A stretch of 64,000 nt of DNA from Paractinoplanes polyasparticus (GTDB lineage: Bacteria; Actinomycetota; Actinomycetes; Mycobacteriales; Micromonosporaceae). The number at the start of each line of letters is the position of its first letter. Position 1 is the first letter of the stretch. Of this stretch, positions 19,299-28,578 are shown piece after piece. The position numbers and the translations under genes are program-made. The stretch is taken from the NCBI RefSeq assembly GCF_019710575.1, contig NZ_JAHWFK010000022.1, positions 1 to 64,000 on the forward strand, written 5' to 3'. The notes beneath the pieces were generated by a model, which was not told the origin of the DNA, ran no database searches, and saw only the letters and a program-made list of their open reading frames with translations.

Positions 19299-19994
19299 TC
19301 AGCGATGCAGGGCGGTTCGTTCGACTGCGTCGGCGTCGGGGGCCGCCGGGGTGGCGCCGCGCCAGCGCTGACTCCAGCGGTAGGCGAGGGCTCGGGTGGT
19401 GTGGATGGCGCCGGTCGGGTACAGGTCGGGGGCTGTGTTGCGGATCGGGTCGAAGGCCAGAGCGGCGTCCGTACGGGCGGGCAGCCGGCCGCCGAAGGTC
19501 ACCCGGCCGAACGGGCGGTCGTCGGCGAGGAGCACGAGCGAGCCGCCGTCGATCTCAGCCAGGGCGCGGCCCAGAGGCTCGTCGGCGCGGGCGCCCAGAT
19601 AGATCTTGCGGGTGCTGCCGGTCCGGTAGGCGACGATCGAGCCGTAGAACGTGTCGAACGTGCGGCGTGGAGCGGGCAGGTGCCGGGTGAAGCGGCCCTC
19701 GCCGGACGTGGAGAGCAGCAGGTCGATGGGATGGTCGCCGGTCACCCGCACGGCCACTCCACGGATGTCGGCCCGGCCGCCGCGGGTGCCCGCTCCCTTC
19801 GAGATCCGGACGACGGCGGAGTGCCGGCCGGGGCGGTCGAGCAGGCCTGCGCCCTCCGTGCGGCCCGTCCCCCAGACGATGAGCTCGCCGGTGAACGAGC
19901 GGCCGTCGGGGTGCAGGAAGCGCCGGTGACGGGAGCGGATGACACGGACGCCGACGGCTACGGCGACGACCGCGGCGAGCAGGGGACCCTTCAT
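19299..19994 (-). CDS. Membrane-anchored protein with a catalase-like fold (uncertain)
   Basis: A 231-residue protein. An N-terminal segment LLAAVVAVAVGVRVI may be a membrane anchor or uncleaved signal. The stretch HSAVVRISKGAGTRGGRADIRGVAVRV resembles the haem-pocket region of catalase-superfamily proteins (compare the catalase pattern R-S-x-G-x-D-x-R-G-x-A-V). The usual catalytic His-Asn pair was not identified, so enzymatic activity is doubtful. Homologues are often annotated only as hypothetical proteins. The ATG at 19994 is chosen because it starts directly at the hydrophobic segment. It stands alone between the ABC operon and the plus-strand signalling genes. Confidence 0.5.
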   Translation of the reverse strand: MKGPLLAAVVAVAVGVRVIRSRHRRFLHPDGRSFTGELIVWGTGRTEGAGLLDRPGRHSAVVRISKGAGTRGGRADIRGVAVRVTGDHPIDLLLSTSGEGRFTRHLPAPRRTFDTFYGSIVAYRTGSTRKIYLGARADEPLGRALAEIDGGSLVLLADDRPFGRVTFGGRLPARTDAALAFDPIRNTAPDLYPTGAIHTTRALAYRWSQRWRGATPAAPDADAVERTALHR

Positions 19995-20076
19995 GGCCGT
20001 TCGACTACCCGGAACGGGCGGGTGAAACCCGACAGGGGTGCTCGGCCGTGACATTCATGCGGCACGATAGGCGCCC

Positions 20077-21192
20077 ATGGGTTCCGATCGCAGCGGGGTG
20101 GCCGGCCGATTCACGTGGCCGGTGCGGCGGCGTACGCCACCAGGGCCGGAAGGCACGGCGGAAGACATCGCCGTGCAGGATCTGGCCGAGCGCGAGGCCG
20201 CCGAGCAGCGATTGCCGCCGCCCGAGCCGGAGCCGCTGATCGAGCCGCCGCGGTTCAACCTGGCCGCGTTCCGGCTGGCCGCGCTGGGGCTGGCCATTGT
20301 GCTGGCGCTGGGGCTGGCCATGGTGCGGCTCTTCGTCGGCGGGCCACCGTCCGTGGCCGACCTGCGGGAACAAGCGGGTGTGGAGACGTGGACCGAGCTG
20401 CCGATCGGGGTCAAGGACGATCAACCCGGTCTGGCTCTTCGCGGCGCGGACGGGCGCTGGAGCGGCTTCGACATCGACATCGCCTACATGATCGCCGAGG
20501 ATCTCGGCTTCCGTCGGTCGGAGGTCAAGTTCTATTCGATCGAGAGCGAGGACCGGCCGCGGATGCAGGCGACCAACGCCAAGGGCGAGCGGGTGCCGGT
20601 CAAGCTGGTGATCGCCAGCTTCAGCATCACGCCGAAGCGCATCGCGGACGGCGTGCGCTTCTCCGCGCCCTATCTCTACACCGAACAGTCGGTGCTGACG
20701 ATGCGCGGCGCCCTGCCCCAGGTCTCGTCGATCGCCGACCTGATGGGCAAGCGGGTCTGCTCGATCTCGTCGTCGACGAGCCTCGACGCTCCCAAGAAGG
20801 AGGAGGCGGTCGTCGTGCCGCGCAACAGGATCAGCGAGTGCATCGCCGACCTGCGTGAGGGTCGGGTGCAGGCGGTCACGACCGACGCCGCGATCCTGGC
20901 CGGCTTCAAGGACAGGTTCCCGGACGACTTCGACCACTGGGACGTCGGACTGGACCCGACCGAGGCGTACGGCGTCAACGCGGGCGAGAACCCGGCGTTG
21001 CAGAAGCTGGTCGATCTGACCCTCTACCGCTCGTACACCGATCCGAAGGACGCCCGGTGGGAGGAGGCTTACGACCGCAATCTGCAGTCCGAGGTGGACC
21101 AGAACAAGAAGGCGCCGATCGCCGTGGCCGAGCAGCCCCGGGTCGTGCGGCCGGACATCCGGGAGCTGCCCTGGGAGGACGTCTTCGGATGA
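20077..21192 (+). CDS. Membrane-anchored solute-binding protein (SBP_bac_3), GlnH-like
   Basis: A 371-residue protein: a cytosolic Pro/Glu-rich N-terminus, one transmembrane helix (about residues 67-89), then a type II periplasmic binding domain for amino-acid-like ligands with TELPIGVKDDQPGLAL, FDIDIAYMIAEDLGF, ASFSITPKRIADGVRFSAPYL and DLREGRVQAVTTDAAILAG. It has no lipobox. A membrane protein follows with a 4-nt overlap, but no ABC permease or ATPase. That matches the mycobacterial GlnH-GlnX arrangement, in which the pair signals to kinase PknG rather than importing ligand. Here a PP2C phosphatase gene follows instead, so a sensing role is inferred. Confidence 0.75.
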   Translation: MGSDRSGVAGRFTWPVRRRTPPGPEGTAEDIAVQDLAEREAAEQRLPPPEPEPLIEPPRFNLAAFRLAALGLAIVLALGLAMVRLFVGGPPSVADLREQAGVETWTELPIGVKDDQPGLALRGADGRWSGFDIDIAYMIAEDLGFRRSEVKFYSIESEDRPRMQATNAKGERVPVKLVIASFSITPKRIADGVRFSAPYLYTEQSVLTMRGALPQVSSIADLMGKRVCSISSSTSLDAPKKEEAVVVPRNRISECIADLREGRVQAVTTDAAILAGFKDRFPDDFDHWDVGLDPTEAYGVNAGENPALQKLVDLTLYRSYTDPKDARWEEAYDRNLQSEVDQNKKAPIAVAEQPRVVRPDIRELPWEDVFG

Positions 21193-22217
21193 GCGAGAAC
21201 AGCATCTACGTCAAGGGTGGGCCGATCCCGGCGCGGCGTCGTCGAGCGCAGCTCAACTACCTGCTCACGATCCTGCCCGCGTTCCCGCTCGTGCTGCTGG
21301 TGCTGCGGCTCTGGTATCTGAGCCGGCAGGATCTGCCGACGATGCTGCTGCTGGTGCAGTACATCTCGCCGCTCGGCATGATCAGCGCGCTCTTCATCAC
21401 GCTGATCTGGAGTGTGCCGGCGGTCGTGCTGGTGCTGCGGCTGCTCGGCAGCGTGCTGCTGGTGAGCGCGCCCGAGGACGCGGGCCGTTCGCTGCTGGCC
21501 GTGACCGCGCTGCGCATGCCGGACTGGGTGGTGCTGCTGGCCGCGATGCTGGCCGCGTTGACCTGGCAGCTGCGGTTGCTCCCACTGCTCGGCATGCTCA
21601 TCGTCGCGATTCTCGGGCTGACCGCCGCGCAGCGTTTCCACACTGAGCGCTGGCTGATGGTGTGGATCACCATCGGCGTACCGGTGCTGGTGGGCGCTCT
21701 GATTCTGATCTTCGTTTGGCCGGGCATGGTGCAGGCGTTCCGGATCGGTGAGACGTCGACGGCCCTGCTGCTGGGGCTGCCGCCGCTGTTCGGCCCGTTG
21801 CTGACCGGGCCGGTGCCGGCGCGGGCCGCGCGGCTGGTCACGCACTGGCCGGCGGTCGGGGCGGCCCTGCTCGCGCCGCTGGCCATCGGCGTCGTCTTCC
21901 TGCGGGCGCCGGTGCTGCCGAACAGCGCCGTCGAGGTCGAGGAGCCGGGCAAACCGACTCACGTTTTACGCGGACAGCTGATCGCCGTCGACGACACCTC
22001 GACGACAGTGCTCGAAGATGGTGGACTGGTTAAGTTCATCCCCAATGATCAGGTGCGATCCAAGACTCTCTGCCCCGAACCGGTACGGCCGCCCGACAGC
22101 GCTGTCGCGGTCCGCGGGTGGGCGGTGACCGACTCCGCTTTGTCATGGATCGCACCGACACGCCGCGTGACGGAGGTCGATCCACGATGCCTCGGGCGAC
22201 CACTGAGCCCCAGCTGA
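21189..22217 (+). CDS. Polytopic membrane protein, GlnX-like partner of the binding protein
   Basis: A 342-residue protein with about seven hydrophobic segments (from YLLTILPAFPLVLLVL to LLAPLAIGVVFL) and a C-terminal extracytoplasmic domain of about 110 residues starting near PNSAVEVEEPGKPTHVL. The motif GGLVKFIPNDQVRSKTLCPE includes one Cys. The ATG at 21189 overlaps the binding-protein stop (ATGA), so the two are made together. No enzymatic motif was seen. By position it corresponds to GlnX, the transmembrane relay in mycobacteria, but sequence similarity could not be tested. Confidence 0.6.
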   Translation: MSENSIYVKGGPIPARRRRAQLNYLLTILPAFPLVLLVLRLWYLSRQDLPTMLLLVQYISPLGMISALFITLIWSVPAVVLVLRLLGSVLLVSAPEDAGRSLLAVTALRMPDWVVLLAAMLAALTWQLRLLPLLGMLIVAILGLTAAQRFHTERWLMVWITIGVPVLVGALILIFVWPGMVQAFRIGETSTALLLGLPPLFGPLLTGPVPARAARLVTHWPAVGAALLAPLAIGVVFLRAPVLPNSAVEVEEPGKPTHVLRGQLIAVDDTSTTVLEDGGLVKFIPNDQVRSKTLCPEPVRPPDSAVAVRGWAVTDSALSWIAPTRRVTEVDPRCLGRPLSPS

Positions 22218-22287
22218 TGCCCTTTTCCGGCGAAACGCCGCGGACCGCGTGCAGACAGGGTTGCGATGATCTGGGAAGCTGCACGCC

Positions 22288-23010
22288 ATGACCTTGCACC
22301 TGCGGTGGGCCGCCGGCACCGATCAAGGACATGTCCGGAGCAACAACGAGGACTGTTACTACGCCGGTGACCGCCTTCTCGTCGTCGCCGACGGCATGGG
22401 TGGGATGGCCGCCGGCGACCTCGCGAGCCGGCTCGCCATCGAGGCGATGACGCCGCTCGACGTCCCGATCGACAACGACCACCAGATGGACGCGCTGCAC
22501 AAGGCGCTCGAGGTCGCGAACGGGCGGATCGCCGAGCAGGTCGAGGCCGACAACTCCCTGCAGGGCATGGGCACCACCCTCACCGCGGTGCTGTTCTCGG
22601 GCACCCGCGCCGCCATGGCGCACGTCGGCGACTCGCGCGCCTACCTGCTGCGCGAGGGCCGCCTCAACCAGTTGACCAAGGACGACACGTACGTCCAGAT
22701 GCTCGTCGACCAGGGGCTCATCCGGCCCGACGAGGCCGCCGGGCACCCGCGACGCTCCGTGGTCACCCGGGTGCTGCAGGGCGAGCCGGTCAGCCCGGCC
22801 TACGTGATCGTGGAGCCCGAGGCCGGCGACCGGTGGATGCTGTGCAGCGACGGCCTGACCGCCGTGGTCACCAACGAGACCATCGAGCAGGAGATGCTCG
22901 CCGCCGCCGACCCCAAGTCGTGCTGTGAGCGCCTGATCGACCTGGCGTTGCGGGGCGGCGGGCCGGACAACGTGACGGTGATTGTCGCCGATCTGACTTC
23001 GGTCGACTGA
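22288..23010 (+). CDS. PP2C-family protein serine/threonine phosphatase
   Basis: A 240-residue cytosolic PPM phosphatase with the complete motif series: TDQGHVRSNNEDCYY, LLVVADGMGGMAAGD, GMGTTLTAVLF, AHVGDSRAYLLR, LTKDDTYVQMLVDQGLI, MLCSDGLT and GGGPDNVTVIV. The metal-binding aspartates are all present, so it should be an active Mn/Mg-dependent Ser/Thr phosphatase. It starts 70 bp after the GlnX-like gene on the same strand. The pairing suggests reversal of a kinase signal linked to the binding protein; no Ser/Thr kinase is in the window. Confidence 0.93.
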   Translation: MTLHLRWAAGTDQGHVRSNNEDCYYAGDRLLVVADGMGGMAAGDLASRLAIEAMTPLDVPIDNDHQMDALHKALEVANGRIAEQVEADNSLQGMGTTLTAVLFSGTRAAMAHVGDSRAYLLREGRLNQLTKDDTYVQMLVDQGLIRPDEAAGHPRRSVVTRVLQGEPVSPAYVIVEPEAGDRWMLCSDGLTAVVTNETIEQEMLAAADPKSCCERLIDLALRGGGPDNVTVIVADLTSVD

Positions 23011-23082
23011 GCGCTCTTTGCCGCGCCGGGAGCTGCGGTAGGTTACACCGGTCGCGGACCGGGGGGCCCGCGGCTCAACTGG

Positions 23083-25401
23083 GTGGTGATGATGACGGCG
23101 CGACTGTTCGTCACGCTGGCGATCGTCCTGGGAGTGACCGCGGCCGGCGAGCTCATCGAGCCGTCGGGCCGGCGTCTGTACGCGGATCTCACGCAACTGG
23201 TCGCGGGGGCGGCCGCGGCGTGGATCTGTTTCGCGGCGGCGCGCAGCCGGGACGGGTTGCAGCGGCGGTGGCGGCTGCTCCTCGGCTTCGGGCTCGCCGG
23301 CTGGGCGCTGATCCGGCTGTGGTGGCTGCTGCAGGACGTCATGCTTCCCGATCGGCCGGTCACCATGCTGTCCGACATCGGGTTCTTCCTGCTGCCCGCC
23401 TGCCTGGTGGTCGCGTTGCTGCAGGCGCCGTACACCCGGCCCCGTCCGGTGCCGACCTCGGCCCGCCGCGACCAGGTGGCCCTGCTGATCGACAGCGTGC
23501 TCATCGCGGGCTCACTGCTCGCGCTGGTCTGGTCGACGGTGCCGCGCGACTGGTTCCACTGGTCCGGGCAACCCACCGGCCTGATCGTGGCCGCCGCCGG
23601 CTACGCCATCAGCGACCTGGTGCTGGCCACCATGGTGATGTTGCTGCTGCTCACCCGGCCCGACTCGCGGGTGGCTCGCCGTCCGCTCGCGCTGGGCGGA
23701 CTGGCCCTGGTCGCGTTCGGCGTCTCGGACACGTTGCGGCTCGTGCACCTGGCCGATGGGCCGCTGTCGCCGTGGCAGTCGGCCGGGCATCTGCTCGGTC
23801 CCGCGCTGCTCGCTGTTGCGGCGTTGTCGTCGCGGCCGGCCGACCTGCCCGCGCCCGTCGAGGCGGGGGAGCGCGAGTGGCTGCACCTGCTTCTTCCGTA
23901 CGTGCCGGTGACCGCGACCGGCGTGATGATCGCGATCAACAGCGGGGCCGGCAAGCCGCTGTCGCCGTTCGAGGCGTACCTGGGCTGGCTCGGTCTCGGC
24001 CTGGTCGTGGCCCGTCAGATGTTCACGATCGTCGACAACACCGTGCTGCTCGAGCGGGTCTCCGAGGGGCAGCGGCGGCTGCGCCACCAGGCCTATCACG
24101 ACCCGCTGACCGGCCTGGCCAACCGGGCCCTGTTCCGCGAGAGGCTGTCCGAGTCGCTCGGCTCGCGACCGGTCGCGGTGCTCTTCGCCGACCTGGACGA
24201 CTTCAAGCTCATCAACGACAGCTTCGGGCACGCCATGGGCGACCGGGTGCTGCACGCGATCGCCGAACGCATGCAGCGCTGCGTGTCGCCCGACGACCTG
24301 GTGGCGCGGCTGGGCGGCGACGAGTTCGCGGTGCTGCTCGACCGGACGCCCGCCGAGGCGGAACCGACCGGCCACCGCATCCTGGCCGCGCTGCGCGAGC
24401 CGTTCATGATCGACGGCCACACGGTCGGCGTCGGCGCCAGCATCGGCCTCGTGGTGCCCGAGCCCGGCGAGCCGATGACAGCCGACGCGCTGCTGCGCCG
24501 GGCCGACGCCGCGATGTACGCGAGCAAGCGCCGCGGCAAGGGCGCTATGGCCCGCTATGCCGGCACGAACGACGGCGGCCCGAACGCCGACCTGCCACAC
24601 CTGCTGGCCCAGGCCCTGGCCTCGGGAAACCCCGCCGCGGCCGGTTTCGAGGTCTTCTACCAGCCCATCGTGCGGTTCGCCGACGGCGCGACGGTGGCGG
24701 TCGAGGCCCTGGCCCGCTGGACCTCGCCGGTGGCCGGCCCCGTGCACCCCGACGTCTTCGTCTCGGTGGCCGAACGCACGGGCCTGGTGGCCGCGATCGA
24801 CGACTTCGTGCTGGAACAGGCCTGCACCGACGCCGCCGCCCTGGCCGGTGTCTACGGCCGTCCCATCGACATGCACGTGAACGTCTCGGCCGCCCGCCTG
24901 GGCCAGACCGGCCTGGAGGAATCGGTGGTGACCGCCCTGTCCCGCAGCGGCGTCCCCGCCTCCCGCCTGGTCCTGGAGATCACCGAAACCCGCCGCATCC
25001 AGGACCTGGCGGCCGCCGCGGCCGTGGTGGAGCGCTTGCGCTCCTACGGCGTACGGATCGCGCTGGACGACTTCGGCAGCGGGTTCAACGCTCTGGCCCA
25101 GCTGCACTCGCTGCCGGTCGACATCGTGAAGCTGGACGCCACCCTGACCGACGTCGACATCGCCCCCGACCGGGCCGGCGCCCTGTGCCGGTCGGTGCTG
25201 ACCATCTGCACCGACCTGAACATCGTCGTGGTCGCCGAGGGCATCGAAACCCCGTCCCGCGCCCACGCGCTGGCCGAGCTCGGCTGCCTGGTGGGCCAGG
25301 GTTACCTGTTCGGCCAGCCCGGCCCCCTGCACCGGCTGAAGCCCTCGATGATCCCGGCCCAGCCCGTGCCGCCCTCGTCGGCTGCCCACCTGGCCAACTG
25401 A
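23083..25401 (+). CDS. Membrane GGDEF-EAL protein, cyclic-di-GMP turnover
   Basis: About 770 residues. The N-terminal 310 residues hold about eight or nine transmembrane helices. A GGDEF domain follows (HDPLTGLANRALF, then RLGGDEFAVLL near residue 410, a catalytically competent motif) and an EAL domain (VEALARW near 541, LEITETR, LDDFGSGFNALAQL, VAEGIETPSRA, QGYLFGQP). Key residues of both domains are intact, so it may make and degrade c-di-GMP, with control by the membrane part. The start is ambiguous: GTG 23083, GTG 23086, ATG 23089 and ATG 23092 are consecutive. It follows the PP2C gene by 72 bp. Confidence 0.9.
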   Translation: MVMMTARLFVTLAIVLGVTAAGELIEPSGRRLYADLTQLVAGAAAAWICFAAARSRDGLQRRWRLLLGFGLAGWALIRLWWLLQDVMLPDRPVTMLSDIGFFLLPACLVVALLQAPYTRPRPVPTSARRDQVALLIDSVLIAGSLLALVWSTVPRDWFHWSGQPTGLIVAAAGYAISDLVLATMVMLLLLTRPDSRVARRPLALGGLALVAFGVSDTLRLVHLADGPLSPWQSAGHLLGPALLAVAALSSRPADLPAPVEAGEREWLHLLLPYVPVTATGVMIAINSGAGKPLSPFEAYLGWLGLGLVVARQMFTIVDNTVLLERVSEGQRRLRHQAYHDPLTGLANRALFRERLSESLGSRPVAVLFADLDDFKLINDSFGHAMGDRVLHAIAERMQRCVSPDDLVARLGGDEFAVLLDRTPAEAEPTGHRILAALREPFMIDGHTVGVGASIGLVVPEPGEPMTADALLRRADAAMYASKRRGKGAMARYAGTNDGGPNADLPHLLAQALASGNPAAAGFEVFYQPIVRFADGATVAVEALARWTSPVAGPVHPDVFVSVAERTGLVAAIDDFVLEQACTDAAALAGVYGRPIDMHVNVSAARLGQTGLEESVVTALSRSGVPASRLVLEITETRRIQDLAAAAAVVERLRSYGVRIALDDFGSGFNALAQLHSLPVDIVKLDATLTDVDIAPDRAGALCRSVLTICTDLNIVVVAEGIETPSRAHALAELGCLVGQGYLFGQPGPLHRLKPSMIPAQPVPPSSAAHLAN

Positions 25402-25462
25402 CCGTTCCGCCCGTTCACTGCCGCCTCGATGGTGGTTTCAGCGCTGGGAATCGACCGTCGGC

Positions 25463-25849
25463 TCACGGTCCCGGCGGCCGGTACGTCGTCGTGACGCCGA
25501 AGTCGACGTCCCGGATCGCGACGTGGGCCAGCTGTGGCAGCCGCGGCGCGAGGCGGGCGAACAGATGACGGGCCACCAGTTCGAAAGTCGGCCGGAACTC
25601 GAACAACTCGGTCCATGGGCGCTCGTCGAGCCCGGAACAGCAGTTCACCACCTCGGCTGTAGCCGCGTCGGTGTCGAAGAACCATCCGCGTTCGGTCAGC
25701 TGCTCGTCCTCGAAGGCGACCCCGGCCCGGACGATCACCTCCACCCCGGCGCCCGGCGCGAGCAGTGGCAGTCCTTTCAGCGCGCGAACCGGCGACGGCA
25801 GCCCCTGCACAGCCCGGAACCGATGCTCCACCTCGACCAGAAAGCTCAT
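25463..25849 (-). CDS. Degenerate 6-pyruvoyl-tetrahydropterin-synthase-fold protein
   Basis: A 128-residue protein. The C-terminal half (GWFFDTDAATAEVVN, PTFELVARHLFARLAP, VAIRDVDFGVTTTY) follows the T-fold PTPS/QueD pattern, and the N-terminus FLVEVEHRFRA matches the first strand. The HxH zinc ligands and the catalytic Cys-containing loop of QueD are not present, so pterin synthase activity is unlikely. It lies 22 bp downstream of hrpB on the same strand. The assignment rests on pattern matching only; a CYTH-like reading of the N-terminus was considered and fits the rest less well. Confidence 0.5.
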   Translation of the reverse strand: MSFLVEVEHRFRAVQGLPSPVRALKGLPLLAPGAGVEVIVRAGVAFEDEQLTERGWFFDTDAATAEVVNCCSGLDERPWTELFEFRPTFELVARHLFARLAPRLPQLAHVAIRDVDFGVTTTYRPPGP

Positions 25850-25871
25850 CGCACTCCCATCCCGCGCGGCG

Positions 25872-28535
25872 TCAACGTGCTCGAGGTTTGGTGCGGCGGG
25901 TGGGTTCGGCCGTGGTCGGGTCTTCCGGCCAGGGGTGCCGGGGATAGCGGCCACGCAGTTCGGCGCGCACCTGGGGATAGCCCTGCGCCCAGAAGGACGC
26001 CAGGTCGCGGGTGACGGCGACCGGCCGCCCGGCGGGGGAGAGCAGATGCAGCAGGACGGGGATCCGTCCGTCGCCCAGCCGCGGGGCGTCCCGCCACCCG
26101 AAGGCCTCCTGCACCTTGACGGCCAGCACCGGCGACTGGGGGTCGGAGTAGTCGACCCGCACCCGCGACCCGCTGGGCACCGGCAGCCGCTCGGGCGCCA
26201 CCTCGTCGAGCCGACCGGCCACCGACCACGGCAGCAGACGACGGAGCCCCGAGGCCACGTCGATCCGGCCCAGGTCGGCCCGGCGGCGGGCCGAACCGAA
26301 CTCGAGCCAGTCGTCGGCCCGGTCGAGCAGGGCCTCGTCGGATACATCGGGCCAGGGATCGCCGAGCGCCGCCTGCGCGAAGGCCAGTCGCTCCCGCAGC
26401 TCGACAGCGCCGCGCGACCAGGTCAGCAGCCCCAGCCCCTCCCGCCGGAGACCCTCGGCCAGGGCGGCCCGCACCAGTTCCCGATCCGGGTTGGCGAGCC
26501 GCCGTTCCACCAGCGTGATCGCGCCGAGCCGCCGCACCGTGCGGGCCACGACGTCACCGTCCACCCACCCGATCTCGGTGGCCTCGGTCAGCAGCGTCGC
26601 CGCCGCCTCGGTCGCCGTCGCCTCGTCGAGCGGCACCGCGGCCCGGACGCGCGCCGTCCGTGCCCCCGCCGCCCGGTCGGCCGAAGCGATGGCGAGCCAC
26701 TCGATACCGGCCAGCCCGCTGCCGCCGGTCAGTTCGGCCGCCGTTCCGCCCGCCATCAGGTAATCCCGGCCGCCCGCCTCGCGAACCCGAGCCACCCGCT
26801 CGGGATAGGCCAGCCCGACCACCAGCCCCGCCGCCAGATCGTCCGGCAGATTCCCTGACCCGGCCGTCCCCGCACGCGATCGGCCGCGGTCGGCCCCCGC
26901 GCGCGACTGGCGGACGTCGCCCGCGAGAGTGGGCCTTTCGTTGTTCGCCGCTGCGTGAACCTCGTCGTCGCCCGCACCGGCGCGGGCTTTGCCGCCGTCG
27001 TTCGACGAGGCGCCCGATTCGGCGTCGGCTGCGGCGTCGGCGACGTCGGGAGTCGTCTCGTCGGCGGGGTTGCGGGTCAGGGCGGCCGACAGGCGGCTCA
27101 CCTCGCTGCGCCAGGCCGGGTCCCGGCTGCCGCGGGCCCGGCGCCAGGCGGCGGCGAGGTCGTCGGTCAGGGAGCGTTCGTCGTCGAGCAGGGCCACGAT
27201 CTCGGCCGCCCGGCGCGGCCCGACCAGCGGCGCGCCGTCGAGCAGGGCGCGGGCAAGCCGTGGATGCAGGCCCGCGTCGGCCAGGGCCCGGCCGCGCGGG
27301 GTGACCCGGCCGCCGGCGTCGACCGCGCCCAGGTCGCGCAGCGTCGTCACGGCCGCCTGCAGCGCCCCCGGTGGCGGCTGGTCGGGCAGCGACAGCCCGG
27401 AGCCGTCGGGATGGCCCCACAGGGCCAGATCGAGCGCGAACCCGGTCAGGTCGGCCGCGGCGATCTCGGGCTCGGGCTGGGCCGGCAGACGGTCGTGCTG
27501 GGCGGCGGACCAGCAGCGGTAGACCCGGCCGGGCGCTTCACGGCCGGCCCGGCCCGCGCGCTGGACGGCGGCCGCGCGGGACACCGGGATCGTGGCCAGG
27601 GCGCCGAGGCCGCGGGCATGGTCCATACGCGGGACCCGGCTGAGCCCGGCGTCGACCACCGCCCGGACGCCGGGAACCGTCAGGCTGCTCTCGGCGACCG
27701 CCGTCGAGAGCACCACCCGGCGCCGCGGACCCGCCCGCAGAGCGGCGTCCTGCACCGCACCGGGCTGGCGCCCGTGCAGCGGGATCACCTCGGCCGCGGC
27801 CCCGGACAGGCGGCCCGCGACCGCGTCGATCTCGCGGGCGCCGGGCAGGAAGACGAGCACGTCGCCCTCGCCCTCGGCCAGCGCGCGCCGGGTCGTCGCG
27901 GCGACGTGGTCGAGCAGGCGCGGGTCGACGCGCAGGCCGAGCGGCGGCGTGATCGGCCCGGCCGGCGGGGCCCAGATCTCGTCGACCGGGAACAGGGGCG
28001 CCGTCGCGGTCACCACCGGGGCGCCGCCCAGCACCTCGGACAGCCGGCCGGCGTCGGCCGTGGCCGAGGTGGCCAGCAGCTGCAGGTCGGGACGCAGGGC
28101 GGCCCGCGCCTCGACCAGGAAGGCCAGCGCCAGATCGGTGTCGAGATGGCGCTCGTGACACTCGTCGAGGATCACGGCGGCCGTGCCCGCGAGCTCGGGA
28201 TCGCGCTGGAGGCGGCGCACGAGGACGCCGGTCGTGACGACCTCGACCCGGGTGCGGCGGGAGACCTGACGATCGCCGCGCACGGTGTAGCCCACCCGCT
28301 CGCCGGGGCGCTCGCCCAGCAGCGACGCCATGCGCCGGGCCGCGGCCCGGGCGGCCAGGCGGCGGGGCTCGGCCACGACCACGCGCCCGGGCAGGGCGAG
28401 CGGCACCAGCGTCGTCTTGCCCGTGCCGGGCGGCGCCACCAGCACCGCCGCGCCCCCGCCGGACAACGCGGCCCGGACCCGGGGCAGCACCTCGCGGATC
28501 GGAAGGTCGGGCAGGGCGTCGTCGGCGATCAGCAC
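25872..28535 (-). CDS. hrpB: ATP-dependent helicase HrpB
   Basis: An 887-residue DExH-box helicase. Walker A is VAPPGTGKTTLVP (Lys40), motif Ia AEPRRLAARAAA, motif II ILDECHERHLD, motif III LATSATAD, and motif VI QRAGRAGREAPG. The C-terminal half has the HrpB-specific region (LLPWSVAGRLDEVAPERLPVPSGS, LLSPAGRPVAVTRDLASFW). Starting at GTG 28535 gives the normal family N-terminus; longer upstream readings have no family match. Residues of about 520-600 are an Ala/Gly/Arg/Asp-rich insert not expected in HrpB. Its RNA substrate is undefined. It is divergent from uraD. Confidence 0.9.
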   Translation of the reverse strand: MLIADDALPDLPIREVLPRVRAALSGGGAAVLVAPPGTGKTTLVPLALPGRVVVAEPRRLAARAAARRMASLLGERPGERVGYTVRGDRQVSRRTRVEVVTTGVLVRRLQRDPELAGTAAVILDECHERHLDTDLALAFLVEARAALRPDLQLLATSATADAGRLSEVLGGAPVVTATAPLFPVDEIWAPPAGPITPPLGLRVDPRLLDHVAATTRRALAEGEGDVLVFLPGAREIDAVAGRLSGAAAEVIPLHGRQPGAVQDAALRAGPRRRVVLSTAVAESSLTVPGVRAVVDAGLSRVPRMDHARGLGALATIPVSRAAAVQRAGRAGREAPGRVYRCWSAAQHDRLPAQPEPEIAAADLTGFALDLALWGHPDGSGLSLPDQPPPGALQAAVTTLRDLGAVDAGGRVTPRGRALADAGLHPRLARALLDGAPLVGPRRAAEIVALLDDERSLTDDLAAAWRRARGSRDPAWRSEVSRLSAALTRNPADETTPDVADAAADAESGASSNDGGKARAGAGDDEVHAAANNERPTLAGDVRQSRAGADRGRSRAGTAGSGNLPDDLAAGLVVGLAYPERVARVREAGGRDYLMAGGTAAELTGGSGLAGIEWLAIASADRAAGARTARVRAAVPLDEATATEAAATLLTEATEIGWVDGDVVARTVRRLGAITLVERRLANPDRELVRAALAEGLRREGLGLLTWSRGAVELRERLAFAQAALGDPWPDVSDEALLDRADDWLEFGSARRRADLGRIDVASGLRRLLPWSVAGRLDEVAPERLPVPSGSRVRVDYSDPQSPVLAVKVQEAFGWRDAPRLGDGRIPVLLHLLSPAGRPVAVTRDLASFWAQGYPQVRAELRGRYPRHPWPEDPTTAEPTRRTKPRAR

Positions 28536-28552
28536 GGGACCATCCTGGCCTA

Positions 28553-28578
28553 CCGGTCCGACAATTTCGCCGGACCGG
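28553..28578. promoter_or_regulatory. Perfect inverted repeat in the hrpB-uraD divergent region
   Basis: CCGGTCCG (28553-28560) and CGGACCGG (28571-28578) are perfect inverted arms around a 10-bp A/T-richer spacer, 18 bp upstream of the hrpB start. It may be an operator for either divergent gene or a hairpin in the hrpB leader. Two DnaA-box-like 9-mers (28588-28596, 28605-28613) lie just beside it. Confidence 0.4.
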
